Source of the DNA: an uncultured Clostridia bacterium | GTDB lineage: Bacteria; Bacillota; Clostridia; Christensenellales; Borkfalkiaceae | NCBI GenBank assembly: GCA_944376295.1 | Contig: CALWCE010000002.1 | Span: 62,001-126,000, forward strand | Direction: 5' to 3' | DNA length: 64,000 nt | Part shown: positions 25,501-31,057 of the stretch, piece after piece | How the letters are laid out: each line of letters starts with the position of its first letter | How positions within the stretch are numbered: position 1 is the stretch's first letter | Translations under genes and position numbers: made by a program | The notes under the pieces: model-generated | Seen by the model: the letters and a program-made list of their open reading frames with translations, nothing else | What the model was told of the DNA's origin: nothing | Databases searched by the model: none

Positions 25501-26043
25501 CTCGATACCGAGGTCTACTCCAACACGGGCGGCCAGGCTTCTAAGTCCACCCCCATCGGCGCGGTCGCGAAGTTCGCTTCGAGCGGCAAGCGCGTGAAGA
25601 AGAAGGACCTCGGCATGATCGCGGCGACCTACGGCTATGTGTATGTCGCTCAGTGCGCGATGGGCTCGGATAAGGCACAGCTTGTAAAAGCTCTGAAAGA
25701 GGCTGAGGCTTACCACGGTCCTTCGCTCATCATCTGCTACGCGCCCTGCATCAACCACGGCATCAACATGACGAAGTCGCAGGCAGAGGAGAAGGCGGCA
25801 GTCGACTGCGGTTACTGGCAGCTCTTCCGCTACAACCCCGAACTTGCCAAGGAAGGCAAGAACCCCTTCGTCCTCGATTCCAAGGATCCCACAGGCGATT
25901 ACCAGGCGTTCATCCTCGGCGAGACGCGCTACGCTTCCCTCAAGAAGACGCAGCCCGCCGTTGCAGAGGAGCTCTTCAAGGAGACCGAAGAGGCTTCCAA
26001 GGAGCGCCTTGCAGGCTACAAGCACTTCGCTGCAAGAGAGTAA
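22507..26043 (+). CDS. nifJ: Pyruvate:ferredoxin (flavodoxin) oxidoreductase
   Basis: Cytoplasmic homodimeric enzyme converting pyruvate and CoA to acetyl-CoA, CO2 and reduced ferredoxin, the central step of clostridial fermentation. The single 1178-residue chain has all domains: N-terminal pyrimidine-binding region (YPITPSSPMAE at residue 24), the ferredoxin insert with two 4Fe-4S motifs (CVQCNQCSFVCPHAC near 693, CMGCGVCAEVCPG near 745), the proximal-cluster Cys (CAGCGE near 815) and the thiamine site (GDGWAYDIGYGG near 972, then TEVYSNTGGQ). ATG chosen after GGAGG; upstream in-frame codons precede the promoter. Monocistronic with promoter and terminator. Confidence 0.97.
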   Translation: MTKMTIDGNTAASHVAYAFSEVAAIYPITPSSPMAESADEWATQGRVNMWGQKLRIAEMQSEGGAAGAVHGSLSAGALTTTYTASQGLLLMIPNMYKISGELLPMVMHVSARALAAHSLNIFGDHADVMACRQTGFAMISSCSVQEVMDLALVAHLATLRARVPFISFFDGFRTSHEVSKIDVISYEEMKAIVDKKGLEKDIADFRARALNPEHPIQKGTAQNGDTYFQNRETANSYYLAAPAIVQEMMDEVSALTGRSYHLFDYVGAPDAEEVVVIMGSGAETVEESINKLNATGKKYGLIKVRLYRPFVSEAFVKAIPASCKKMAVLDRTKEPGSLGEPLYLDVCTALLEHGMKDITVVGGRYGLGSKEFNPSMVLSVYKNLEKDEPKNHFTVGIYEDVTNTSLDFSEKFDAAPAGSTSCKFYGLGSDGTVGANKNSIKIIGDHTDMYAQAYFFYDSKKSGGITVSHLRFGKTPIQSEYLIDAADFIACHNPSYIIRYDMVSDLKDGGSFLLNAPWTSIEELEANLPAKVKNTLAKKHAKLYVIDAISIAAKLGLRGRTNTILQSAFFLINEQIMPYTEAVDLMKKMAYKSFARKGDAVVQMNYNAIDSAKEHLVQIDIPESWATTTEGAEMIKLADNDYFRNVIAPILALEGDKLPSSAFNADGSVPTGTTKFEKRGVAVMVPKWVKENCVQCNQCSFVCPHACIRPALVAEGAEKPADFDTKPATGIKGYEFRMQVSPLDCMGCGVCAEVCPGMKGNKALVMTPFAELEVKEAANWEYAVELPEVDLSEVKMADVKKSQFTPSLFEFSGACAGCGETPYVKVVTQLFGDRMIIANATGCSSIYGGSSPTCPYTVNKQGHGPAWANSLFEDNAEFGYGMNLAYKARRETLKDKVAKLAEAWAGYEEGKAACEAWIENMNDAEGSKKAAAALVKACDGCKDCGCEADALVKEVLADKDCLVKKSFWIIGGDGWAYDIGYGGLDHVLASGEDVNVLVLDTEVYSNTGGQASKSTPIGAVAKFASSGKRVKKKDLGMIAATYGYVYVAQCAMGSDKAQLVKALKEAEAYHGPSLIICYAPCINHGINMTKSQAEEKAAVDCGYWQLFRYNPELAKEGKNPFVLDSKDPTGDYQAFILGETRYASLKKTQPAVAEELFKETEEASKERLAGYKHFAARE

Positions 26044-26074
26044 AAAATAAGCGGTTTTCACCGCTGATAAGACC

Positions 26075-26107
26075 GAGAGACGGCTCGCATGAGCCGTCTC
26101 TCTTTTT
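26075..26107 (+). terminator. Terminator of nifJ
   Basis: Perfect 12-bp stem (26075-26086 with 26091-26102), loop GCAT, then TTTTT. Confidence 0.85.
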
Positions 26108-26124
26108 GTTTTTCATTTCAAGGA

Positions 26125-26171
26125 AGCATGGTTCTTTCCATGCTCCTCTTGTTTTTTGGGGGATTGACAAT
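26125..26171 (+). repeat. Left copy of the direct repeat flanking the RHS cassette
   Basis: AGCATGG/CCATGCT hairpin, then CCTCTTG, a T-run and GG..ATTGACAAT. The same arrangement recurs at 27531-27581. The final TTGACA is also the -35 of the cassette promoter. Confidence 0.7.
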
Positions 26172-26192
26172 AGAGAGAACGAGGCGTATAAT
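26164..26192 (+). promoter_or_regulatory. Perfect sigma-A promoter before the RHS fragment
   Basis: TTGACA (26164-26169), exactly 17 bp, TATAAT (26187-26192). It would transcribe the RHS tip and the immunity-type gene as one unit. Confidence 0.8.
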
Positions 26193-26196
26193 ATAG

Positions 26197-27004
26197 TCAA
26201 GCGCAATCGCGTTTAGGGCAATTTGTTGGAAGAGCCGGAAAGCGATGTGCTTCTTGCACCCCCTTCCGCTACCGCGGGTATTACTACGACACTTCCATCG
26301 GGCTCTACTACCTGAACAGCCGTTACTACGATCCCGAGACGGGCAGATTCTTAAATAAAGATCTTGTCAGCTATCTCGAACCCGAGACGATCGGCGGCAT
26401 CAACCTGTACTCCTACTGTCTGAACGATCCTGTCAACAACATCGACCCCAGCGGACATTTTGTGATCTCGTTACTCATTGCTTTGACTGTAACAGGAGCT
26501 GTGGTAGGCGGGGCGACAGCGGGCTTGATCGCAAGCAACAATGGGGCTCAGGGCTGGGAGCTTGCAGGATCGATCTTGGGTGGAGCGCTGCTTGGCGGGG
26601 CGATCGGTGCACTCGCGGGGCTCGGGCTTCCGATGATCGGCGGCACGGCCGGTGGAGCAGTGGCTATTGCCGGTGGCGGGACACTGGCTATGGCAGGCGC
26701 AAGCGTGGCGGCTTCTGCTGTAAGCGTCTCGCTCGCAGGAATTGCAGGAATTGCATCTATTTTGGGCATAGGATTATTGTTTAGTAAACATAATCCGGGG
26801 ATGTCTAATAAACCTCCGGTCTCCTGGACAGATATTGATGAGGGTATTGATATTTATAATAAATTCAACGGAAACTCGGATAGGGCGGCCGAGTATTTGC
26901 TAAATAAAAAATATGGCCCAGGAAATTGGAGCAGGGGTGCAGGTTCTGAGTTTAACGCTCTAAAGAAATGGTTTGATAGAATCATTCGGTTTCGGAGAAG
27001 ATAA
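26197..27004 (+). pseudogene. Orphan RHS-repeat C-terminal tip with variable toxin-like tail
   Basis: The open frame reads PFRYRGYYYDTSIGLYYLNS (from about 26261), RYYDPETGRF and LNDPVNNIDPSGHF: the RHS repeat-associated core that ends RHS/YD polymorphic toxins. Beyond it come a Gly/Ala-rich hydrophobic stretch (about 26465-26780) and a tail of about 60 residues (DRAAEYLLNKKYGPGNW...KKWFDRIIRFRRR) as the variable effector domain. The large N-terminal part is missing: upstream there is no ATG, GTG or TTG in frame before a stop at 26190, though a GTG at 26462 could start the tail alone. It is a detached tip, followed 1 bp later by a putative immunity gene. Confidence 0.8.
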
Positions 27005-27005
27005 A

Positions 27006-27458
27006 ATGCGAGCCATTATATTTCGCCTATCGGAGTATAAATTTTACTCATATGATGAAGTCGACAAGGAAAATATTGAGGAGCGTCGAATTTTAGGTTA
27101 TTTTAGTAGTGAAGAGATGTTAAAAGATTCAATCAGATTGTGTATAGAGAGTGGGATCGATGAAAGTTGTTTATCGATAAATGCATATTCTCTAATATTG
27201 CGAAAGGGTCAAAGATATATCTTCGAGCTGTCATATTCATATTCGGTGCAAACGACTTCCGGTAATTATGTTGATTATGATTATATTTTTGAACCCAAAG
27301 CAAGCAAAGATGATTGTCTCAAGTTAAAAAAACGTCTTGTTCGGCAATACAAATTTCAACCTACAACGGATAAGATCTTTGATTCCTCTGTTCCAGATGG
27401 CTTTTGGGTCGAACGTTATGATATCAATAAGCTTTATTCTGTTGTGGGAAAAAGCTAA
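27006..27458 (+). CDS. Putative immunity protein of the RHS tip
   Basis: A 150-residue soluble protein starting MRAIIFRLSEYKFYSYDEVD, 1 bp after the stop of the RHS tip, the position where immunity genes sit in RHS and CDI systems. It is AT-rich compared with its neighbours (many Asp, Glu, Tyr, Ile codons ending in A or T), as is the toxin tail, which fits horizontal acquisition. No known immunity family was recognised. Function is inferred from position only. Confidence 0.6.
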   Translation: MRAIIFRLSEYKFYSYDEVDKENIEERRILGYFSSEEMLKDSIRLCIESGIDESCLSINAYSLILRKGQRYIFELSYSYSVQTTSGNYVDYDYIFEPKASKDDCLKLKKRLVRQYKFQPTTDKIFDSSVPDGFWVERYDINKLYSVVGKS

Positions 27459-27530
27459 GTCGAATTAAAATAAGTTAAAAATAAAAAATGTCCAAATAGG
27501 CGAATTTGCTGTGGTTTTGATTCCCCAAAA

Positions 27531-27581
27531 GGAGCATGGAGCAATCCATGCTCCTCTTGCTGCTTTTTTGGTATTGACAAT
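27531..27581 (+). repeat. Right copy of the direct repeat flanking the RHS cassette
   Basis: GGAGCATGG (27531-27539) pairs with CCATGCTCC (27546-27554), then TCTTGCTGCTTTTTTGGTA and ATTGACAAT (27573-27581). It also acts as terminator for the cassette. Unlike the left copy, no -10 element follows its TTGACA. Confidence 0.7.
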
Positions 27582-27696
27582 TACGGCGCTCTTTTCCGGC
27601 GCCCCGTCTTTCTCCGCCGCGCCTCGCCTTTCCCTGCCGTCCCTACACCCCCGCCGCCCTCATGCCGCCTAAGCCGCGCAAAGGGTTGGAAAGCAG

Positions 27697-27725
27697 TTGA
27701 CATCTCCCTCTCCCTGTGCTACAAT
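27697..27725 (+). promoter_or_regulatory. Sigma-A promoter of the mscS operon
   Basis: TTGACA (27697-27702) and TACAAT (27720-27725), 17-bp spacer, 55 bp before the mscS ATG. The 27582-27696 stretch before it holds nothing I recognise. Confidence 0.75.
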
Positions 27726-27779
27726 GGAAAAGCGCGGGCGCCCCTGCCCCGCGCAAGATCGCAAGGAGGAAACCCGATC

Positions 27780-28634
27780 ATGTCTTTTTGGGAAAAGATC
27801 GTAAGCGGCGTCGGCACCTTCTGGGAGCAGTTCGTGAACAACACGGGGCTCACCATCATCCGCACGCTCGCCTTTCTCGTTTTGGGGCTCGTCGTCATCC
27901 GCATCGTGCAGATCATCGCCCGCTCCGCCTCGCTCAAGAGCAAGCGGCTCGACCGCGCCGCCTCTACCTTTGTGCTCTCCATCCTCACGGTGGTGCTGTA
28001 TATCGCGCTCGTCATCGTGCTCGTCAGCTCTCTGGGCTTCTCTACGGCAGGCATCATCGCGGCGTTTTCCGCCGTCGCCCTCGCCGTCGCCCTCGCCTTG
28101 AAGGACAGCCTCGGCAGCCTTGCGAACGGCGTCATCATCATCTTCACGAAGCCCTTCAAAAAGGGAGACAGCGTCAAGATCGGCGACTACACGGGCAGCG
28201 TGCAGGAGATCCGCCTCTTCAACACCAAAATTCTGACGCCCGACAACGACACCGTCATTATCCCCAACAGCGATGTTTTGGGGAGCGAGCTCGTCAATTA
28301 TAGCACCATGCCCATGCGGCGCATCGCCTTCAACTTCTCCGTCGCCTACGGCGAAGACCCCGAGACGGTCAAGCGCGTCGTGCTCGAAGGGGTGAAAGCC
28401 ATCCCCAACGTCGTGGATACGCCCGCGCCCTCCGTCGTCATCACCGACTATCAGGCGAGCGCCGTCGGCTATTCCGTGCGCGTGTGGACGCCCAACGAAT
28501 TTTACTGGACGACGCACGCCGCCATCCGCGACACCGTGCTGAAAGTGCTCAACGAGAACGGGCTCGAGATCCCCTACGACCGCCTCGAAGTCACGATGCG
28601 CCCCAATGCTTCCTACGGAGGTGACGAAAAATGA
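27780..28634 (+). CDS. mscS: Small-conductance mechanosensitive channel (MscS family)
   Basis: Membrane channel that opens on hypo-osmotic shock. The 284-residue protein has three membrane helices (about 22-48, 62-88, 93-125), the pore-lining TM3 with Gly/Ala pattern (AAFSAVALAVALALKDSLGSLANGVIII), and the cytoplasmic beta domain with FKKGDSVKIGDYTGSVQEIRLFNTKI and the NSDVLGSELVNYS motif. RBS AAGGAGG precedes the ATG. The stop overlaps the next gene by 4 bp. Confidence 0.93.
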   Translation: MSFWEKIVSGVGTFWEQFVNNTGLTIIRTLAFLVLGLVVIRIVQIIARSASLKSKRLDRAASTFVLSILTVVLYIALVIVLVSSLGFSTAGIIAAFSAVALAVALALKDSLGSLANGVIIIFTKPFKKGDSVKIGDYTGSVQEIRLFNTKILTPDNDTVIIPNSDVLGSELVNYSTMPMRRIAFNFSVAYGEDPETVKRVVLEGVKAIPNVVDTPAPSVVITDYQASAVGYSVRVWTPNEFYWTTHAAIRDTVLKVLNENGLEIPYDRLEVTMRPNASYGGDEK

Positions 28635-29146
28635 ACGTCTTCCTGCTGTTGACCGATGCTGCCGAACCCGTCGCCGAAGCTGCCGGAACTTCGGGCGAGC
28701 TGCTCCTCAACTATCTCATCTACGCCGTCATCATCGTCGTCGGCATCCTCATCCTGCTGCTCCTGAGAAGAGCAACACGCCTGCCTTCTCATACGGAAGT
28801 CAAGGAAAAGATCGCCGCCTTCTCCGCCGCCCTTGCCGCCGCGGACGAGAGCGCGCCCGAACACCTTGTGGAACGGCTCAACCGCGCCAACAAGCTCCTC
28901 GGCGACTGCGACAAGCTCATCTACGCGACGAGCGCCATCGCCCAGAAGGAGCGCGACAGCGATATGGACGGCGTGTGCACCCTCCTCGAAGGGGCGCGGG
29001 AAGAGCTCTCCGCCTTCCGCAACGGGGGCGGCACGGAAGCCTGGCGCCTGCACGAGGCGCGCACCCGCACCGAAGGCAGCCTTGCCACGATGGAACGCAT
29101 CCTCGAGCGCGACAAGGCGCTCAAGAAAAACAAAAAACGCGCCTGA
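28631..29146 (+). CDS. Hypothetical single-pass membrane protein, partner of MscS
   Basis: A 171-residue protein with an acidic N-terminal 28 residues, one strong membrane helix (YLIYAVIIVVGILILLLL, about 29-46) and a helical cytoplasmic domain of about 120 residues ending in a basic tail KKNKKRA. The ATG overlaps the mscS stop (ATGA), so the two are coupled. No family recognised; a role in modulating or stabilising the channel is a guess. Confidence 0.7.
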   Translation: MNVFLLLTDAAEPVAEAAGTSGELLLNYLIYAVIIVVGILILLLLRRATRLPSHTEVKEKIAAFSAALAAADESAPEHLVERLNRANKLLGDCDKLIYATSAIAQKERDSDMDGVCTLLEGAREELSAFRNGGGTEAWRLHEARTRTEGSLATMERILERDKALKKNKKRA

Positions 29147-29157
29147 ACGCGCTCTGC

Positions 29158-29252
29158 GCCCCGCCTTTGCGGGGCGTTTTTTTGCGGCGTGGTTTTGCGG
29201 GGCGTTTTTTTGCGGCGTGGTTTTGCGGGGCGTTTTTTTGCGGCACTCTTTT
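29158..29252 (+). terminator. Terminator of the mscS operon, extended by a 28-bp tandem repeat
   Basis: GCCCCGC (29158-29164) pairs with GCGGGGC (29169-29175), followed by GTTTTTTT. The 3' arm plus T-run is repeated at 29197 and 29225 with a 28-bp period, giving three GCGGGGCGTTTTTTT units, so the 5' arm has three possible partners. Confidence 0.8.
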
Positions 29253-29259
29253 TCGATAC

Positions 29260-29294
29260 AAAAAGTAAGCGGTGCATCGGATGATGCACCGCTT
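29260..29294 (-). terminator. Terminator of the 750-nt RNA
   Basis: AAGCGGTGCATC (29267-29278) and GATGCACCGCTT (29283-29294) form a perfect 12-bp stem with loop GGAT; on the minus strand ACTTTTTG follows. There is no T-run on the plus side, so it works leftward. Confidence 0.8.
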
Positions 29295-30012
29295 GTTGAC
29301 GAATATTTGATCTTTTGTCCGATCGCTGATTCCGAAAAGTATCCCTCTTGGATCGAACTTACAGGCTATCCCTACTTTTTACTTTCGGTCAAAAACTCGA
29401 TCCGGAAAAATTTTTCTTTCCCTTTTACGATCTTCTTGCTCTTTTCTTCCCATCCATTCCGTGTCGTTTCTTATTTCTCAGGCCCCAAACAAATATCTTC
29501 TTTCTTTTCTTCCAAGTTTTCATCTCGTCCGATCGAAAATATGTTCTTTGTTTTTCCCGAGATCTTTCTTTGACCCGATCTGAAAAGTTCTTTCAAAATT
29601 TTCGTTTTGAAAAATTCCTTTCAAATTGCCAAAGACTTTGTTCCTGCTGAATGCGATTTGAAGGGTTTCGAGCTTCAGATAAAATATCCGTCCAACAATT
29701 GGTAACGTTTCACTGCGTTTCCCGTTTTATTCCTGCGCTTGAAATAAATCGTCTGTGGAAGGAATCCCTTTTTTCTTATTAAAAGCAGTTCCTGATTTTA
29801 TCTTTCCGATTTGGGGGAGGCATTTCTTCAAGTAAGCTCCTTTTTCAAAAGAACGTTGGTTTCGATCCCGTTCCGGAACCGTCCACAGATCAAACTGATG
29901 TTCCTTTGTTAAAATGGATCTTCCTTTCGGAAACTATCCTTTGACCGGGAAGTAAAACCTGGCTTTCTTGGAATAAGATCAAGGTCCGCTGTGTTGGTTA
30001 CTTCCTTGTTGT
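29260..30012 (-). ncRNA. Candidate large structured non-coding RNA, about 750 nt
   Basis: An isolated transcription unit on the minus strand: promoter at 30019-30046, start about 30012, and a 12-bp hairpin terminator with T-run at 29260-29294. In between no minus-strand frame reaches 60 codons, base composition drops sharply and the RNA is purine-rich. It forms many local helices: GGAAGUAA/UUACUUCC near the 5' end, a hairpin capped by GAAA (about 29917-29940), the self-complementary GUUCCGGAAC (29870-29879), UUUCAAAA/UUUUGAAA (29592-29613), AUCUCG/CGAGAU (29522-29563) and GGAUCGA/UCGAUCC (29350-29403). Size and setting recall ornate large RNAs such as ROOL, GOLLD or OLE; I cannot assign it. 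Confidence 0.7.
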
Positions 30013-30018
30013 GCCTAC

Positions 30019-30046
30019 ATTATAGCACACATTTTGTTTTTGTCAA
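30019..30046 (-). promoter_or_regulatory. Strong promoter of the 750-nt RNA
   Basis: TTGACA (30041-30046), 16 bp, TATAAT (30019-30024), preceded by TGC for an extended -10. It points leftward, into the ORF-free region, and there is no other gene for it to serve. Confidence 0.8.
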
Positions 30047-30140
30047 GCGTTTCGGTGAAAAATTTTTGCTTTTTCTGCAACTTTTTTTCGGAAATTTTTT
30101 GCGTACTTTCAGAACGCGTCCTCTGACCCCACGGTGCGTC

Positions 30141-30881
30141 TCAGAACGGCTTGGCGTTGTAGTTTTCGAGGAAGCGGTTGATGCGGGGGAAGTCGGAGGG
30201 GGTGATGATGGAGAGCGCCTTTTCGCCGAACACGCCGTTTTCCGTGACGATGACGGCGGTGAGGTCGCGCTTTTCCTCGAAGGCAACGAAGACGTCGAAG
30301 ACGGTCGCCTCTTGGCTCATGATGAGATAGCGTTTCATCTCCTCTTCGTCCACGAGCTCGCGGCAGGGGGTCGTGAGCAGGAAATCGGTGACGCTCTTGC
30401 CCGAAGCCGCGCACTGTAAGATCTTGGAATAAAGCAGATAGGTGTTGACCGCGCCGATCATGGTGCCGTGGTCGTAGACGAGCAGCGTCTTCTGCCGGTA
30501 GGCGGCAAACGTCTCCACGGCGGAGATGGCGGGCTTATCGGCAAAGACGGAAGTGACCTTCTTCACTTTGATGGCGTCCATGAGGCGGGGCGGGTGACAC
30601 AGGAGCTTTTCGATGAACTCGATCTGACGCACGACTTCGTCGCAGGGAACGGCGATGACCGTCTCGCCCGCGCCCCCGTCCGTGCGGTGGACGATGGCGT
30701 TCCTCAGTTTCCCGTAGTCGATGAGCTCGTTCTCATAGCGGCGGACGGTGATGTCGAGGTCGGCGCAGCGCTTGACGAGATCGGTAAAGTTCTGCGTCGA
30801 CTTGGCGTTATACACGAGCTTGAGCTGCGCTTCGATGCGGTTGTAGCTGTTGATGAACCGCGATGCGTTGGTTATGTCCAT
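30141..30881 (-). CDS. Hypothetical protein with a CBS-like C-terminal region
   Basis: A 246-residue soluble protein. The first 70 residues form helices (RFINSYNRIEAQLKLVYNAK, then LVKRCADLDITVRRYENELIDYGKLRNAIVH) like those of abortive-infection or HEPN-type helical domains, including an RNAIVH motif (R-x4-H with the A/I core) near residue 61. The C-terminal part alternates strands and helices in the manner of a CBS pair (KKVTSVFADKPAISAVETFA..., TVFDVFVAFEEKRDLTAVIVTENGVFG). AGGAGG precedes the ATG at 30881. Role unknown; it may bind a nucleotide. Confidence 0.7.
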   Translation of the reverse strand: MDITNASRFINSYNRIEAQLKLVYNAKSTQNFTDLVKRCADLDITVRRYENELIDYGKLRNAIVHRTDGGAGETVIAVPCDEVVRQIEFIEKLLCHPPRLMDAIKVKKVTSVFADKPAISAVETFAAYRQKTLLVYDHGTMIGAVNTYLLYSKILQCAASGKSVTDFLLTTPCRELVDEEEMKRYLIMSQEATVFDVFVAFEEKRDLTAVIVTENGVFGEKALSIITPSDFPRINRFLENYNAKPF

Positions 30882-30908
30882 AACTCTCCTCCTGTCTTTC
30901 CTGCCCTC

Positions 30909-30937
30909 AGTATAACACATTGCCCGAAAGAATTCAA
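30909..30937 (-). promoter_or_regulatory. Promoter of the CBS-like gene
   Basis: TTGAAT (30932-30937) and TATACT (30909-30914), 17-bp spacer. Confidence 0.65.
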
Positions 30938-31011
30938 GAGGGTATTTTCGCCGAAAGAAGCCGAAGCGGACAAAGCGGGCATAAAGACGCGCGGAACAAT
31001 CCTTTCGGCTC

Positions 31012-31041
31012 AAAAAAACAGACCGCATCCGTCCTGCGGTC
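31012..31041 (-). terminator. Terminator of the alpha-galactosidase gene
   Basis: GACCGCA (31021-31027) pairs with TGCGGTC (31035-31041); seven T follow on the minus strand (31012-31018). Confidence 0.8.
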
Positions 31042-31057
31042 CGCTTTCTCTGCCCTG

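Noticed and set aside
22255..26061. A 1268-codon open frame antisense to nifJ, and other long antisense frames (5425-7017, 3538-4785, 2081-2776, 7370-8680).
   Set aside because: They lie exactly opposite GC-rich genes whose codon bias removes stops from the opposite strand; products are low-complexity Asp/Glu/Arg/His mixtures without domains, and nifJ and clpC explain the DNA.
27573..27600. TTGACA at 27574 as a promoter for mscS.
   Set aside because: No -10 hexamer follows 16-18 bp downstream; the good promoter at 27697-27725 serves the gene.
29348..29650. A 100-codon plus-strand frame (rich in Phe, Leu, Arg) in the gene-free 29.3-30.0 kb region.
   Set aside because: No ribosome binding site or promoter on that strand; the Phe richness reflects the T-rich complement of a purine-rich RNA, and promoter and terminator on the other strand argue for an RNA.
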